From assembly GCA_914767715.1 (NCBI GenBank), contig OU612066.1, forward strand, positions 33,020,283 through 33,084,282: a stretch of DNA of 64,000 nt, written 5' to 3'. This stretch comes from Membranipora membranacea. Its lineage: Eukaryota; Bryozoa; Gymnolaemata; Cheilostomatida; Membraniporidae. Position numbers and translations under genes: made by a program. Positions 24,065 to 37,360 of the stretch are shown in pieces; positions within the stretch are counted from its first letter, which is position 1; each line of letters opens with the position of its first letter. The notes beneath the pieces are model-generated. The model was not told the origin of the DNA, ran no database searches, and was given only the letters and a program-made list of their open reading frames with translations.

Positions 24065-25118
24065 TTTGTGCAATAAAGTGTCATATATTATATATCCCAC
24101 TATTGTACCCATAAAAACCCTGGACAATAAGTTATTCATATATATATATATAAATATAGTGGCTATCAGTGTGTAGGGCAGTCTTTGCATTGGAGTTGTC
24201 CGACCATGTCAGGCTATTTTATCTACCATTAATTACTATTGGGTTAAGGATGCCCAACTTGATTATTTAAGACATGATTTTTTTGTGGGTCATATAAAAT
24301 GACTCCTTATTTTTGAGTGACACTTAGTTGGGGCCAAATACACACAGATGACACTTAAAAGCACATATTTGAATCTATATCTATATATAATACATGTACA
24401 AGTATATATTTCTCTGCATTTCAAATCAAGGTGAACTCTCGTTCTATGGCTACGACTTGACTAGGGCATATAAAAATGAATGAAAATTTGATCAAAAACA
24501 TGCAGTATGTTGCTATAAATATTAAGTAAAAAATAGTAAATCAGCCCATCAAATATGCAAATGCAGCAGGCACATGAAAAAAAGAGCAACCTCAGTCCCC
24601 TGTATTTAAAAATACAGGTGCAGATTAAGATCTAGCCATTCGATTGAGTGACCTAGGAGTTGGAAGTATTCAGAATTAATAAAAAGTGAACTTCAGACGC
24701 CGTTAATTCCATGAATTGATCGAGGGGTGGTTGTGGTCCTGGGAGTGCTTCCAAAGGGTATTAATAAAATTGCGAGATATCTAGAGCGGATGTCTTGTTT
24801 CGGTTCGTCGGGATTATCAATGTGTGCTATCCATGTCTCCCCGTGTACGTGAACTTTTACAAACACTGACTGTAGTGACAGCAAGGAGGGTGGGTGGGAT
24901 AGCACACCCTCCCTGCTGACAGATATAAATTATTGTATCAATGGTGTCAAAATACTATAGGAGTAATCTTCTCATAGCATAGAATCCCTTTGTGAAACAG
25001 TCACGCTTGCGCAATAGGTAAATCAACCAGGTTCCGGTCTCTCAACCCACATGTTGAAAATTTTTAACCACCTGTCTGCCAGATTGCTCGGCTCATTTCA
25101 TCAGGCAACTGTGTAAAT

Positions 25119-28100
25119 ATGACATCTAAAGATACTGGTTTGGACTATGTATTCAGTGTTTTGAAGGAGTCTGTGGGGCCAGCATTTGCTGATGTCTTCA
25201 AACAAGTTGGAGGACAGAAAAAGAAAGTAAAGGTGGGTAACTCAAGTTTGATCTTTTTTTTTTGCCATTTTTTTAAATTCACTAATCATTAATGTAATTC
25301 TAATATAATTATTATTGAGAAATCCATTCCTGGTATTTTATTTTGCATTTTTGACTTAGTATTGTGATATTTCAAACTCAGCAGTTAAATTGCACGGTAT
25401 TACTACTTTTTCTGCTTGTACTACCACTGTCTGTGACTATTGAACTGAGTTTCAGGCTTCAGACCTGTCAATATGAATACAGTATACACCATCCCAGTTT
25501 AGCTGTTTTGTTTGTGTTAGTTGAGAGATCAGCAGCATCTCTTTTATCTATCCTGAACCTAAGTGTAAGTGTATGTCTAGCAGCATGTGTCCAACAGAGG
25601 AGCAAACCTGTTACCCTGGTCCAACAAGGAGTACTCATCATCGGTGCAACAACTCTCTGCGGGTGATGATAAATTAAAATACCTGACTGTCTTAACATAG
25701 CCAGTTACAGGTAACGGTGTAACTAGGTCGGTGTATAAGGACTTCCAGCAAGGATGAATGGATGACAAACTTATTGTAAAATGTAACATAATAAGTGATA
25801 CTGTAAGGTTAGGACTTGTATGAATGTGTATCACTTATAATAATATATATCATAGCCTGTTTATGTGTCTTATTACAGACTCCTGTTGCAGATCGGAAAC
25901 AAGTTGAGGACCTGTGTAGAGACTTCCTAACGTGAGTATTGTAGACCCTGGGTATCAAGACAACATGGTCACTCGATTTTTTAGTATCATTCTTTAATAA
26001 ACGTCTTGTTATCGATGTTTCCATTAAATACTGTGATGTTTGATATCTATATTTACCTATACACATTGACAAAATATTGTGGAAAATCTGGACCAAGATC
26101 AAGTGTGGGTTTCGCTTGTTTTTATGATTAGAATTTTGAATGCTGCCTGCATCTGAAAAGTTTCAGAAGTCTCTCCAAGTTACCTTGTCATTAATTATAT
26201 TAATATGATTGTAACTAACACTCTAGCTCTTTGTTTTTAGATCAAGTGCAAAGAAGAGATCTGTCAATGGTACAGGGGATGCTCCAGGTTGGTTGAAATC
26301 TTAATTGATATGTGTCGGGAGCTTTATGTATGTCTGGAAAAAAACAAGAAAGTTGCTATGGAATCAAATATTGGCAGAATTTGCATCTTAATTTTGAAAC
26401 ATTATCATTGGGGTTATCTTGAATTGAAATAAAAGTAAAAAAATTTGAACGTAAGCATATAATATTTGTTGCCTGTAAGTAAGGTAGTTGTCTCATTCGA
26501 CTAATCTCTCCACTTAAGTCTAGTGAGCCTGTCAAGAATGGTTGCACTATAATAATAACAGTAATAAACAAATTACACTTTTGTGGGCTCAATATACTCC
26601 TGATCCACACTGATCACGTCATACACTATTTCATGTATATCTCTGATTGATAGAGAGTGAATTATTTCATTTAGTATGAGTATCGTCACAAGGAATTTTG
26701 ATGACCCGCGTTCAATTTTAATAATGGTGGGTACATGTTAGGTACTGCTAATAAATAGACTCTAACGATGAGAGATACACATGATAATAGTGTAGTCTAG
26801 ATGTCACTGTGTCTTGATCTGTATCAATGTTTGAAGTGTGTGTAACTGATGTGTAGATAATGTATATAGCTCTCCATTGTCACTCATGACTAGGCTCTAA
26901 ACCTTAATCCAGCATCAAGAGAATTATTCAAATTCCCTGCACACTGTTGAAGTCAAAATAAAGTGCTCTTAGTTTCTGTGATGCTGATTTGATTGATTCA
27001 TGATGACATATAGTTGTAATACTTAGAGCCAATTGCAATGATGTTTTGATCAAACTAATGTCTAAACATATCAAAGTCCCGTTTGACTTGAAGTCATTCA
27101 GCCAAGTTTCACAGCTGTAATTTTCATCTGACTCATGAGCTATGTAGTGGCAAGGTATATGCAAACCCACTTGAATTATTTTATCTGCCTTGGTAGTTTG
27201 GTGTAGAAATTGAATGATAATTACCTTCTGGACTTGAGCCCCCACTTCCCATTGTTGTTTTTCAGTTCTTACAAATGGAGCCAGCCCAGCTCTGAAGAAG
27301 AGAAAGACTGCAGAATCGTCCTCCTCATCATCGTCAAGTGAGAGCGAACCTGAGAACAAGAAGCCAGCTAAGAAAACCTACGCTGCAATACCCCCACCAT
27401 CATCAACTCAAAAACAGACACCTGCCAAGAAACAAACACCTGCTCCCAAAAAGAAACCAGCTGATGATAGCAGCTCAAGTGATGATTCATCAGATGAAGA
27501 TACAAAAAAGCCAACATTGTCTAAAGTCGGTTCTGCAGCTAAGAAAACTCTGACCAAGAAAGCATCTAAGAAGAGTTCCAGCAGTGGTTCTGATTCAGAT
27601 TCTGACAGCGATGATGGAAAGTCAAAAAAGAAAGTTGTGACCAAAAAATCTCCTACTAAAGCCACCCCTGCTAAGGCTGCCAAGAAGAAACAAGAATCTA
27701 GCTCTGAAGATAGCTCTAGTGAGGACGAGAAACCAGCTGCAAAGAAAGCCACACCAGCTGCAAAGAAAGCTACACCAGCTCAAACACGAGCCGCTGCCGC
27801 TAAGAAGAAAGCAGAGTCCTCAAGTTCAGATAGTTCCTCATCAGAGGATGAGAAAAGGACAGCAGCAAAGAAAACTCCTGTTAAGAAGGCGACGCCTGCA
27901 AAACCTGCTGCGGCCAAGAAGAAGAAGGAAGAAACATCAAGTTCTGATTCAAGCTCTGAGGATGAGAAGCCTGTCAAGAAAACCCCCACTCCTGTTGCTA
28001 AAAAGGCAACTCCCGCTAAACCAGCAGCCAAGAAAGATTCGAGCTCTTCTGAGTCATCCTCTGAAGATGAGAAACCCGCTACCAAGAAAGCCACCCCTGC

Positions 28101-30043
28101 TAAACCAGCTCCTAAAAAGGCTACACCAGCTAAGAAAAAGGATGATTCTTCCAGCTCTGATTCCTCCTCAGAAGATGAGAAACCAGCCGCCAAGAAGGCA
28201 ACGCCTGCTAAGCCGGCAGCAAAACCAGCAGCAAAGAAGAAAGCTGAGTCAAGCTCAGATTCTTCTTCCGAGTCAGAGGATGATAAGCCAGCTGCTAAGA
28301 AGTCAGTGACCCCAAAGCCTGCTGCTAAAGCCGCAACACCAAAATCTAAAAAGAAAGCAGAATCGTCCAGCTCTGACTCCAGCTCAGAGGAAGATGAGAA
28401 GAAAAAGAAGACCGCACCAGTGAAGAAGACTCCAGTCAAGCCTGCACCAGCTGCTAAGAAGACTCCAGTCAAGCCGGCTGCTAAGAAGAAGGCAGAGAGT
28501 AGCAGCTCAGATTCATCTTCTGATGAGGAGCCCGCAAAGAAAGCAGCTGTAAAATCTGCAGCCAAACCAACCCCTAAAGCTGCTCAAAAGAAAGCCAAGG
28601 AGTCTTCTAGCTCAGATTCAAGTTCTGAAGATGAAAAGAAACCAGCTGAGAAACCAGCAGCAAAAACTCCTCCTAAGGCTGCTGCAAAACCGGCAGCAAA
28701 GAAAAAAGAGGAAAGCTCCAGCTCTGACTCGAGTTCTGAGGATGAGAAACCGGCAAAGAAGCCTACTCCAGCTAAAACTACTCCTAAACCTAAAAAGAAA
28801 CAGGATAGCAGCTCATCAAGTGACTCATCGTCTGAAGATGAGAAGCCCGCTGCTAAGAAAGCTACACCTGTAGCAAAAAAACCAGCATCAGCAAAAAAAG
28901 CTAAAAAAGCAGACACTGACAGTAGTTCTGACTCATCTTCGGATGAGGAGCCGCCTAAGTCTAAGCCAACTCCCTCACCTAAAGCTGCTCAGCTGAACGG
29001 TAAGAGGAAAGCTGCTGACAGCAGCTCATCATCGTCAGATGACAGCTCGGACGAGGAGAATAAAAAACCCGCCACTAAAAAACAGAAAGCTCCTAACGGT
29101 ATGTCCGCAGATACACCCAAAACTGCTAAATCCCCAGTAAGTCTGCTTACCATTGAGAATTATCATCAATACGCTGAACGTCGGAAAACCTGTTCTCCAA
29201 ATAATCGCTTTAAAATAAATTCACGCCATGCCCAAGCTGAGTTAGAAGAGATTTTACTAAATAATTTAATTAAGGCCCTCCCGTAATGTCTTTTGGAACC
29301 AACTTGTACCAAAACAGGCTAGAAGACTTCTAGTTATCATCTATTCATATGTCGTGTGTACCATAAGTATAATTGACACCTTTAAACAAGTCTAGCATCG
29401 GATGTATGGTGGTAATTTATACTTGCAGCGAACACCCGGGGAGCCGTTCAAAAGAATAGACGCAAGTAAGATAGAGATAGATCCCAGACTCACCAGTAAT
29501 AGATTTCTAGATAAGGTAAGCCAGTGCTCACCGATCAGATGATCACTATGATGTGATGTTTTCCTGTCCCATTATAAACACTTACATTAAGTAGTTCTCA
29601 GAAGAAACACATAATATGGCATGCAGCACTCTAAGTTGTGTTCTCAGTGGGATGCTTATTATATGGTGACATTTGTATGTGTATTGTGAGTGATAGGTTT
29701 TATTTGTGTATTGGTATATTGCCGCATTTTTATTTTTGAGTTTTCAGTCGGAGCAGATTTTCAAGCTGTACATAATCTCTTCACGTCATCTCTTACTCTG
29801 ACACATCGTGTTGTAGAGAGTAACTTGCTGTTACCCCTTTCTGTTTCTATACGTAATGTTTATAAGGATGATTATTTATTGTAGCCAGGAGCTGTTGGTT
29901 CGTGGGGAGAGAAAGCACATAGGGATCTTATAGTTACACAAGGTAAAAGCTTCAGACACGAGAAGACTAAGAAGAAGAGAGGATCATACATGGGTGGTCT
30001 GATAGATCAGGGAGTACATTCGGTTAAGTTTGACAGCGATTGA
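25119..30043 (+). CDS. NOLC1: Nucleolar phosphoprotein Nopp140 / NOLC1 (complete)
   Basis: Six coding exons in matching phase: 25119-25232, 25879-25931, 26241-26287, 27266-29136, 29429-29515 and 29885-30043, giving 776 residues. The C-terminus is diagnostic for the SRP40/Nopp140 family: [20 protein letters not shown], then [21 protein letters not shown] and SVKFDSD at the end. The central 1.87 kb exon encodes about 16 alternations of acidic serine clusters ([13 protein letters not shown] type, dense CK2 sites) with Lys-Ala-Pro basic linkers ([11 protein letters not shown] type). The family shuttles between nucleolus and Cajal bodies and binds H/ACA and C/D snoRNPs and RNA polymerase I. The N-terminus ([20 protein letters not shown]) is only weakly like the vertebrate LisH motif. 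The frame continues past the donor at 29137 (gtaagt) to a stop at 29286; that readthrough would lose the conserved C-terminus, so splicing is preferred. Confidence 0.95.
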
Positions 30044-30830
30044 GAGCTTTTATAAAAAACTGTAAAGCTTTGTACATTGGTCATACATATCTCAGTCCAT
30101 CCTAACCTCTCCTGGTCACCACCTAGTCACGAGAATCTGCTAAACTGCTAAACATATATACATAGTCTACATACATTCATAATTGGTTGCTGTTGCGGTG
30201 ACCTTGGAGGTCACTGTTAGGAAAATGTTTTCACCCTTCTCAAGAATTGACTTAAATGATTTAATCACTGGTGTTGTTGTAAGTTTAACTTTTTTTCTCA
30301 GAATAACAAACATTACTTGGATTTTTAATCTTTTTCTCTCATGGAAAAGCTAGCAAATGTTGACAGGACGTGGGGCACGAAACTCACGCTTATTGAAGGT
30401 ATGATTGTAAATAATGAGGGCTAACCTTGTGCGAATAAGATTTGGGCGTTTAAGGATGTATACATGCTTTATAAGAATGTATACAACTGGGCTCATGTTT
30501 ACATCTCAGTTTCCTTCCTGATACAGACTCTTGGTATGGTTTACCAAACAACTGTGAGTGGCCTGTCGGGGCTTTATGACTGTCATATAATAACTGTGGT
30601 TCTCTTAAATGTTATATAGATGTAATATTTGTATTGTGTGCTAATGTCCAATGACCATATCTTTATTTGCCTCCAATAACAAATTAAACCAACCGTTGCT
30701 TTAGTTCAATATTATAAACAGTTTTATAGTCGAAGTTAAAGGAAAAAATAAGAATTTGTACCAAAACATGAGAGTGGAAATATTCTTCGATGATTAACCC
30801 TCAGGCCCATCTTTTTTATAGCAGATAAGC
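30044..30830. other. Convergent intergenic region NOLC1 / P450-1
   Basis: No gene. ATTAAA at 30683-30688 (+) is a weak poly(A) candidate for NOLC1, and TTTATT at 30662-30667 gives AATAAA on the - strand for the P450 gene. The two 3' ends may overlap. Confidence 0.5.
30662..30667 (-). terminator. Candidate poly(A) signal, P450-1
   Basis: AATAAA on the - strand, 164 bp beyond the stop codon at 30831-30833. Confidence 0.5.
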
Positions 30831-33800
30831 TCATTTCCTATGAGTGAAGATCATGGGCACTTGTTCAGGTACCTCTAGAACCACCTCATTACTATAACTT
30901 CTAACATCACAGTCTATACTGCTATCACATAAAGTGAAGTCAAAATTCTGTAGCATTGTAGTTAGCAGTAGGAATAATCTACTCTTCGCAAATACCTCTC
31001 CAGGACAAACTCGTCTCCCCGCGCCAAATGGCATAGAGCTATAAGAGAGACAAGAAAAGTTCAGTTGAATATTGTATTAACCTCCTATTCCGTGTCTGGT
31101 TGAGCGCGTAACTATAGTATCAAGACCCGGTCTGAGACATCCAGCGAGTCCACTACCCAGCACATAGTAAATTGAATGAAAAAAGTATCAGTAAAGTCTG
31201 TTAACTAGGGGTCGCCTACATCCCCTTCTCAGAACAACCTCTTTATGCCATCTGAGAATCTCTGGCATAGTCAAAGCAGGTAATGTATTCCCTCCCCACC
31301 CTCCCTGGTCAAAGACAGCAATGAGTTTCTCCCTCAGATCAGTTCATAGCCAGTACTATTGATATTGCTCTAAACTAAATAAAATGGTGTTTGCTACATA
31401 CTGTAATTTTTTAATGTCAGTTGACTGCCTTAGCACATTTGTGCAGCTGGCAGATTTATCTCGCATACCTTTTCCTGATAGGATGATCATGTGGAAGCAG
31501 ATGCCCGTTTTCATCTAGAAATCTGTCTGGGTTGAATTTAAACGGATCAATATATACATCAGCGTCATGCTGGACTTGCCATACATTCACGAATAACTAA
31601 AATAGAAGTTATCCGCACTTTGATAATGAACAGATAACTAGGACAAGAGTCAACTTCATTTTAGATACAAATAATCATGTAGACAAATAATAATAATAAT
31701 AATCATGCAAATAATAATGAAGCGCTACTGCGTGAGCATGAATGTGGCTAACTACTTTAGTTCTCAAATTGGATAAGATAAGATTTAATACAAAGCGGAC
31801 GTTTAATTGTTAGCTAAATTACAAGAATGAATGTATAGTTACATTGGTGTTCTTGGGGATAAAATATCCTCCCAGTTCTACATCTTGAATTGTTTTATGA
31901 AGTAGAAAAGGTAAAAGTGTCAATAGCCTCTGCGCCTCTTCCACAACAGCCTCTGTAAAGTGCATACTCTTCCTATGAAATTTAAGATATAGTTTAGTGA
32001 AGCGTTATGGTTGTTTTTCACTTCGGCTAGAAAAAATGCAACGAAGACATGCTTTGTGTAGCAGACTGAGTTCTGGGTTATGAATACCATGAACCCACAG
32101 AATTTAGATTCTTTTTACAGCTTCTTTAAAAAAGAGGGCACCAAAATCATTTTTGGCTATAGTATAAATAATACATACTTATCAGATAGCTTAGGTTGTC
32201 TGTCCCTGCCTATAACTGTGTCTATTTCTTGTTGAAGTCTTCTAGCAATCTGAGGCTGCTTACAAAGCTCAAGTAGTATCTGTGTTGTAGTTCTTCTTGT
32301 AGTCTCGATGGCTGTGAGATGAGATATTTACTTTATTACGTACTAGTCTACATTTGGCTCACAATTTAGCACAGGAGATATATATCACCATTTTTTCCCA
32401 TTAACGAGACAATGTTTAAGGTTTCCCTCACAATAGTTAATATCTTACCTCCAAGAAGAAGATCCATGATGATTCCTTCCAGAAACTCTTGAGGATATTT
32501 AGGTGTGCCGTCATCGTAGAGATCATGTTTCATGGCGTCGATAATCTGATGTAGCAAGCCTCTGTTCTCATTCTTATTCAACTCAAAGTTTCTCTAGAAA
32601 TAAAATTGTTGAAGTGGATAAAGTCCTGCTATTGTTTTAATGTGTCATATCAATAAAATTGAAACCGAGCTCATTGTTGAATGTGTACATATTCCGTCAG
32701 GCAGGAGGCAAGAGTCTGGGGGGTTCAGACTACATATTACCATGATAACATGTAGCAGCTCAAAGCTCAAAATTTCAGCCAATAAAATATATTTCTTTTT
32801 CCATTGCTGTGAGATATCAGACAATGGAGTAAAGATGGGGTTTGAGGACTTCATGTAAATTTCATCTATATATCAACTCATTTTGAAGTCTGTATCAGCT
32901 AACACATACTAGAAAATTTCTGTAGCGCAGTGTTCGCATTAAACTCTGAAAGCAAAACCTAGAACCCCAATTATAACAAGATGCAGCTTGCAGGCAATTT
33001 TACCCGTCATTTTGGATTAAGCATTTTATGAACCACGTTGTACCTGGTAATGAGCGCTTCTTTTACCGACCGATTCTTTCTTCATGTTGATGAGATTCTT
33101 TTCAGCATTCAAGTATTTATTTTTCACGTATGGAACTTGTCGTAGGAAAGGGAAACTTTCAATTTCAGATCCGCTGTTTGTCGGAGAACAATATTCTAAA
33201 ACTGTTTTGGTAAGAAGTTTTACTTCAGCAACCGCAGGATCTTCAAAGTCAAACTCTTCACCGTACATCTGTTAGAAAATATATACAGGATCAGTCAATA
33301 CTATTAGGGACAGGGTACAGTTCTACATAGCCTTATCTCAAAATCCCCTAAAAGAATAAGGGATCTTTGAAATAAGGCTTAAGGTTTACAATTTAGTTTA
33401 AAGGAATACTGCAACATATCAGTGAAGGAAAACGCTAATATAAAAAGTACTACAGATAACTAAGTGAATATTGTCATGTAACTGCCCTGAACCAGATCAA
33501 CAGAAAGAGGGTTATGGCATGGGAGATTGATAATTTTTTTGTGGCGAGAATCATATTTGAATTTTACACCATGGGTGGTTAATTATGCGTAGAATATAGA
33601 CATAAAAGAAACACTCACAAGAACAGTGGTGACAGTACACACATAGTCCCCTAACAGCTCGGCTATGTTAATTGTCTTCCCTTCATTCTTATCTAGATGT
33701 GATAGAAACGCTTCATTGGCTCGACCCAGTAAATTCTCCATCTCTACCAGCCCAGAGCCGTATGATCTCATCACCTTCATTAGTAGCTTCTTCCTCAGTG

Positions 33801-35282
33801 TATGAACCTCACCTTCCTGTACCAAAACCAACAGTTAAGAATCATTACAACTCCTACCTCTTCCTAAGCTTGTTTGTTATTTCACTTCACTTTTTGCGCA
33901 TAAGATAAACAATCTTTTGACACCTCCATTTATTTATAGAGGATTTAAAAACACAACCAAGTTCAATTTTCGTGATAAACATTTACTTTTATATCATACT
34001 GACAATCTAAGATACAAAGTTTCTGCTACATACAATTCTTTACCATTACATTTGAGATCTAAAGAGAAGTTCAGTTCATTCAAAACATTACTATTCAACC
34101 ATATATTATCGACTAGACCAACATCATTCATGATATTATTTCCTTTCCTTTCCGTTTCTTTTTTTTGTTTTAAAACTTTTTTTTTCTGGCACTGAGTGCA
34201 AAACATTTCGAATGAGATGGACCTTGAACACTAACATGATCAAATTATTATTATTATAGTAAAATATGTTTTTTCCTTTATGGTGATCATAGCCAATGTG
34301 TTGGCTCTGATTTAATCAATCTGATTCAATCAGAGCCAACTCATGGCTATGTTATCATTGACCACAGTGACAGGGCCTTGTGTCCTCTGACCAATATTTT
34401 CTCACAATACTTGAGTGGTAATCTCCTCATAGCATAATTGTTCTAACCAGATTTAGTTGAAGTGAAAACTACTTTGCTTTTTGGGAAAAAAGGCTTCAAA
34501 ATTCATTTTGAAATAATGCATAATGAAAACTTAGTCTGGTCTGTCTAAAAGAGTAACTATTTTGTCGGTTTTTAAAAACAGTGCTTGTATTGGGATATTA
34601 CAGAACAGGTATACAGTGGCTGTTCATGTCTCAAATATGAGGCTCCGATGGCAGATAACTCCTACTCGATAGCATTTTCCATGTGCCAATGTGCCTTTCC
34701 TCCTTACCTGGGAGAATACATCCTCTCCGAGACATAGATCAGTCCTTGCAGAGGAAATGCGTCCCGAGAACTCATGTGATCTCTTTACCAGAACATCCCA
34801 AACAAGGTCAAATGTGCTTACCACCACAAACGGGTCACGGAATATCTTGATGCAGAACACAGGGCCATGGCTGCAACAAAAAATGAGCAAGATAATATAA
34901 AAAAAATGTGACTTTTTCCGGACAGCTCGAAATTCAAAATTTTAGAGTTTTCTCACCCAATGAGAATGCACAGGCAGACTGAAGATTCAAAACCAAGCTG
35001 CAGACTTGACACCATCACAGTTATTGGCAATTCATTTTGTTACTATTTATTGAAAACTTACATTTTAGCGAGATTAGTCAGAGCCATATGAGGTTTGGCT
35101 TTGTCCAGGTGATGGATGGATCCGATAATAGGAAGTATACTCGGTCCTGGTAACTTTCTAAGAGGATCCGTCAAGATGCTGCTGATGTAATACAGTACGA
35201 AGGTGAGCAGCGTCACAGCCAGGGTACTCGACGTGTTAAGCCACTCCGGCTGTAGGCCTACTGTCGTGCTGTTCACATCCAT
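30831..35282 (-). CDS. Cytochrome P450, microsomal clan 2, copy 1 (complete)
   Basis: Nine coding exons in phase: 35062-35282, 34708-34870, 33619-33816, 33044-33268, 32449-32593, 32179-32311, 31843-31972, 31469-31596 and 30831-31038, giving 516 residues, normal for the family. The N-terminus has a hydrophobic ER anchor (TLAVTLLTFVLYYISSIL) followed by a basic-proline hinge (LRKLPGPS). The I-helix oxygen-activation motif GAIETT (about 317-322) is rebuilt across the exon 5/6 junction. The K-helix ExxR is EAQR (374-377), and the heme loop FGAGRRVCPGE has its ligand Cys459. The C-helix reads HTLRKK. Overall the sequence resembles CYP1/CYP2/CYP17-type monooxygenases; substrate is unknown. All key residues are intact, so it is probably active. 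An identical exon plan and strand mark it as a tandem duplicate of the gene at 43151-48760. Intron 2 carries a LINE tail in the opposite orientation. Confidence 0.96.
32711..32732 (+). repeat. G-rich hairpin motif copy in P450-1 intron
   Basis: AGAGTCTGGGGGGTTCAGACTA, closely matching 3059-3079 (GTCTGGGGGGCTCAGACTA) and, less so, 1798-1826 and 63368-63391. Confidence 0.6.
33880..34260 (+). mobile_element. LINE 3' fragment (reverse transcriptase C-terminus)
   Basis: The frame 33917-34195 reads FIYRGFKNTTKFNF, then YNSLPLHLRSKEKFSSFKT, matching the typical C-terminal tail of LINE reverse transcriptase proteins (WNSLP-x-x-L/I-R ... SFK-x-x-L). It ends soon after in T-rich sequence and an ATT repeat near 34246-34257, a common LINE 3' tail. 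Only the extreme 3' end is present, as expected from 5' truncation. It lies in intron 2 of P450-1, antisense to the gene. Confidence 0.7.
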
Positions 35283-35346
35283 ATTCAACCTACAAATAAG
35301 CCATCATAATACAATGTGGAACCTGCACAATTATAAGGGACTTAGT

Positions 35347-37048
35347 ATAAGGGGACTTAGAATCGTTTGTTTTTCATTTTAGCGCACTGATGCTAAAATA
35401 TAAAAAACAACTTGTTTTTCGTTTATTGTTCCAAAACAACAAATCAAAATATGAAAATCGAGTCAGTTTTTGTTTTTTGATTTTCTTATTGATGAAAACC
35501 GAAATATTGATATGAATCCTATTTTCATATTTCAACTTTGAATCACAGTTACAGAAATCAAACATTGCAAAAAATAGCCTTAGTTGTTATCTTTCTCATG
35601 GGGATTTACTGGGGTTTGCATTTCTTGCCGCTACCGGTTGCTGCCGCCAAAAATGTGATGTCTGCCTGAGGTTGGCACGCTGAGATAATTTGTCAAGTCA
35701 AGTCAGCTGCTATGAGGGGCTACTGTGTGGCTTGTCTGCATTGAGTGCCACACAATGTATGTTACAGTGCTGGGGTGAAGATGTGAGGTAATCGGCGCAG
35801 GTGCTTTGTAGTAACTCTGCAATCAGATTTATACATACCTTGGTCAGATTTTTGTATTATATAATTGTGATATCTCAAATATTGAGTGAATGACCAACCT
35901 TATAAAAAGTGATAACACAGCAAAAAGGGAAAGTGATAAAATATGATGCATTGGTTCAAAACATCCAAAATCTGAAAGAGCATGTCATCATTAGTGGATC
36001 TACAAGTTTATATGGGTCTGCTATCATAAGTAGCCGAGATATGGCCAATAACGGTTGCAATACCCCTTATATCACCTGTATATAACTATCATTGAAAGGA
36101 CCCTATTTTTCAGTCGCCACGAACACTGACTTCGAATGTTCTTATCGATCTGATTATTTTATGGTGGTTTCGTATTTGTTCCGCATTACATACCTTTTTG
36201 ATGATACTTGAAGGAGTTCAATTTTGCTTTACATGGTATATAAACTTAGAAAGACGATTTATATGATACTATAAAGGAAACCTAAAAATACGCACTATTT
36301 GAAAAACGACACACTCAGAGCATTAAACACTGGTGTTATGCGAGGGGACGGTCAATACAAAATCACCATAAGAAAATCAGATCAGTACTAACATTCGAAG
36401 CCTGCTTTTTAGGCAGCAGCAAAATTGAAAAAGTGGTTTCGTTTCAGCGGCAGCACACTGAGCACACCGTCTGTAACACATCAGTGGCAGCACACCCACC
36501 AGAGGTAGCAAGCTTAACGTACAATCGACATCAAACAAGCGGCAGCCACCAGGCGGCAGCCCAACAGCCCAACAGCATCAGCAAAATTCACTACAAAGCA
36601 CCTGCTCCGAATACCTTTAATCCCAAGCACTGTAACATACATTGTGTGGCCCTCAACGTAGACAAGCCACACAGTAGCCCCTCATAGCAGCTGACTTGAC
36701 TTGACAAATTATCTCAGCGTGCCAACCTCAGGCAGACATCCCGTTTTTGGCGGCAGCATCCGGTAGCGGCAGGAAATGCAAACCCTAGTAAATCCCCATG
36801 AGAAAGATAACAACTAAGGCTATTTTTTGCAATGTTTGATTTTTGTAACTGTGATTCAAAGTTGAAATATGAAAATAGGATTCATATCAATATTTCGGTT
36901 TTCATCAATAAGAAAATCAAAAAACAAAAACTGACTCGATTTTAATATTTTGATTTGTTGTTGTGGAACAATAAACGAAAAACGTTGTTTTTTATATTTT
37001 AGCATCAGTGCGCTAAAATGAAAAACAAACGATACTAAGTCCCCTTAT
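35347..37048. mobile_element. Foldback element family B, copy 1, with truncated A insert
   Basis: The left arm 35347-35811 starts ATAAGGGGACTTAG. Its reverse complement forms the right arm (36448-37048, ending CTAAGTCCCCTTAT). Between them sits a truncated family A element (35812-36447) in the same orientation as in copy 2. Just outside the left end the terminal sequence is duplicated (TATAAGGGACTTAG at 35332-35345). No clear target duplication is seen here. Each arm carries a roughly 60-codon frame (CDSKLKYENRIHINISVFIN) conserved only because the arms are alike. Confidence 0.85.
35812..36447. mobile_element. Truncated family A element nested in B copy 1
   Basis: Matches the interior of the A copy at 39303-40555, from AACTCTGCAATCAG to AAAGTGGTTTCGTTT. 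Both A termini are missing: the left junction fuses directly to the B arm after GTGCTTTGTAGT, and the right fuses to the B right arm (CAGCGGCAGCACAC). Confidence 0.8.
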
Positions 37049-37059
37049 AACTTGTATTG

Positions 37060-37360
37060 GTTTTTCCTTTTCCGTTTTTTTGTTCGAAAACAAAAAATCA
37101 AAATATTAAAATCAATTTGATTTTTGTTTTTTACTCACACAAAAACAATTTAAAAATCAATTGATTGTTGTTTTTCACTTTTGATATTGGATGTCAACAA
37201 ATAAAATCAGAAATCTATTTTTTTTTGGTAAATGCAAAATGAAATAAGCAAGCTATTTCATATTTTCATTTTTTGTTTTGCAGCAACATAAACGAAAAAC
37301 AAGTTGTTTTTCATATTTAGCATCAGTGCACAAAAATGAAAACCAAACAATCCTGATTCC
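37060..37360. mobile_element. Diverged family B terminus
   Basis: The stretch ending near 37355 (AACGAAAAACAAGTTG, then GCATCAGTGCACAAAAATG) matches the B right end in diverged form, so this is an older B fragment next to copy 1. It is followed by a C run at 37364-37373. Confidence 0.6.

Larger units (their letters stand above)
22484..25118. other. Intergenic, CHMP7 to NOLC1
   Basis: Holds the CHMP7 poly(A) signal, a 25-bp inverted repeat (22816-22988), a foldback element (23271-23988) and AT dinucleotide runs. No gene is recognised; the 134-codon antisense frame at 23786-24190 runs through the foldback arm and the AT microsatellite. Confidence 0.6.

Noticed and set aside
23786-24190. 134-codon antisense frame near 24 kb
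   Set aside because: Runs through a foldback arm and an (AT)n microsatellite; it encodes Ile-Tyr repeats.
27719-28309. 196-codon + strand frame overlapping NOLC1
   Set aside because: An alternate frame through the same repeat exon; Arg/Gln/Leu-rich by composition only.
27780-28565. 261-codon antisense open frame opposite NOLC1
   Set aside because: A mirror of the repetitive Lys-Ala-Pro/Ser-acidic coding repeats; low complexity (Leu/Phe/Ala/Ser) with no family signature. The + strand frame has clear homology.
29137-29286. Readthrough C-terminus of the large NOLC1 exon
   Set aside because: The strong gtaagt donor and the downstream exons with the conserved SRP40 C-terminus show that this is intron in the main transcript.
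35374-35565. Small frames repeated in every family B arm
   Set aside because: They recur because the arms are copies of one another; AT-rich Lys/Ile/Phe composition and no conserved-domain look.
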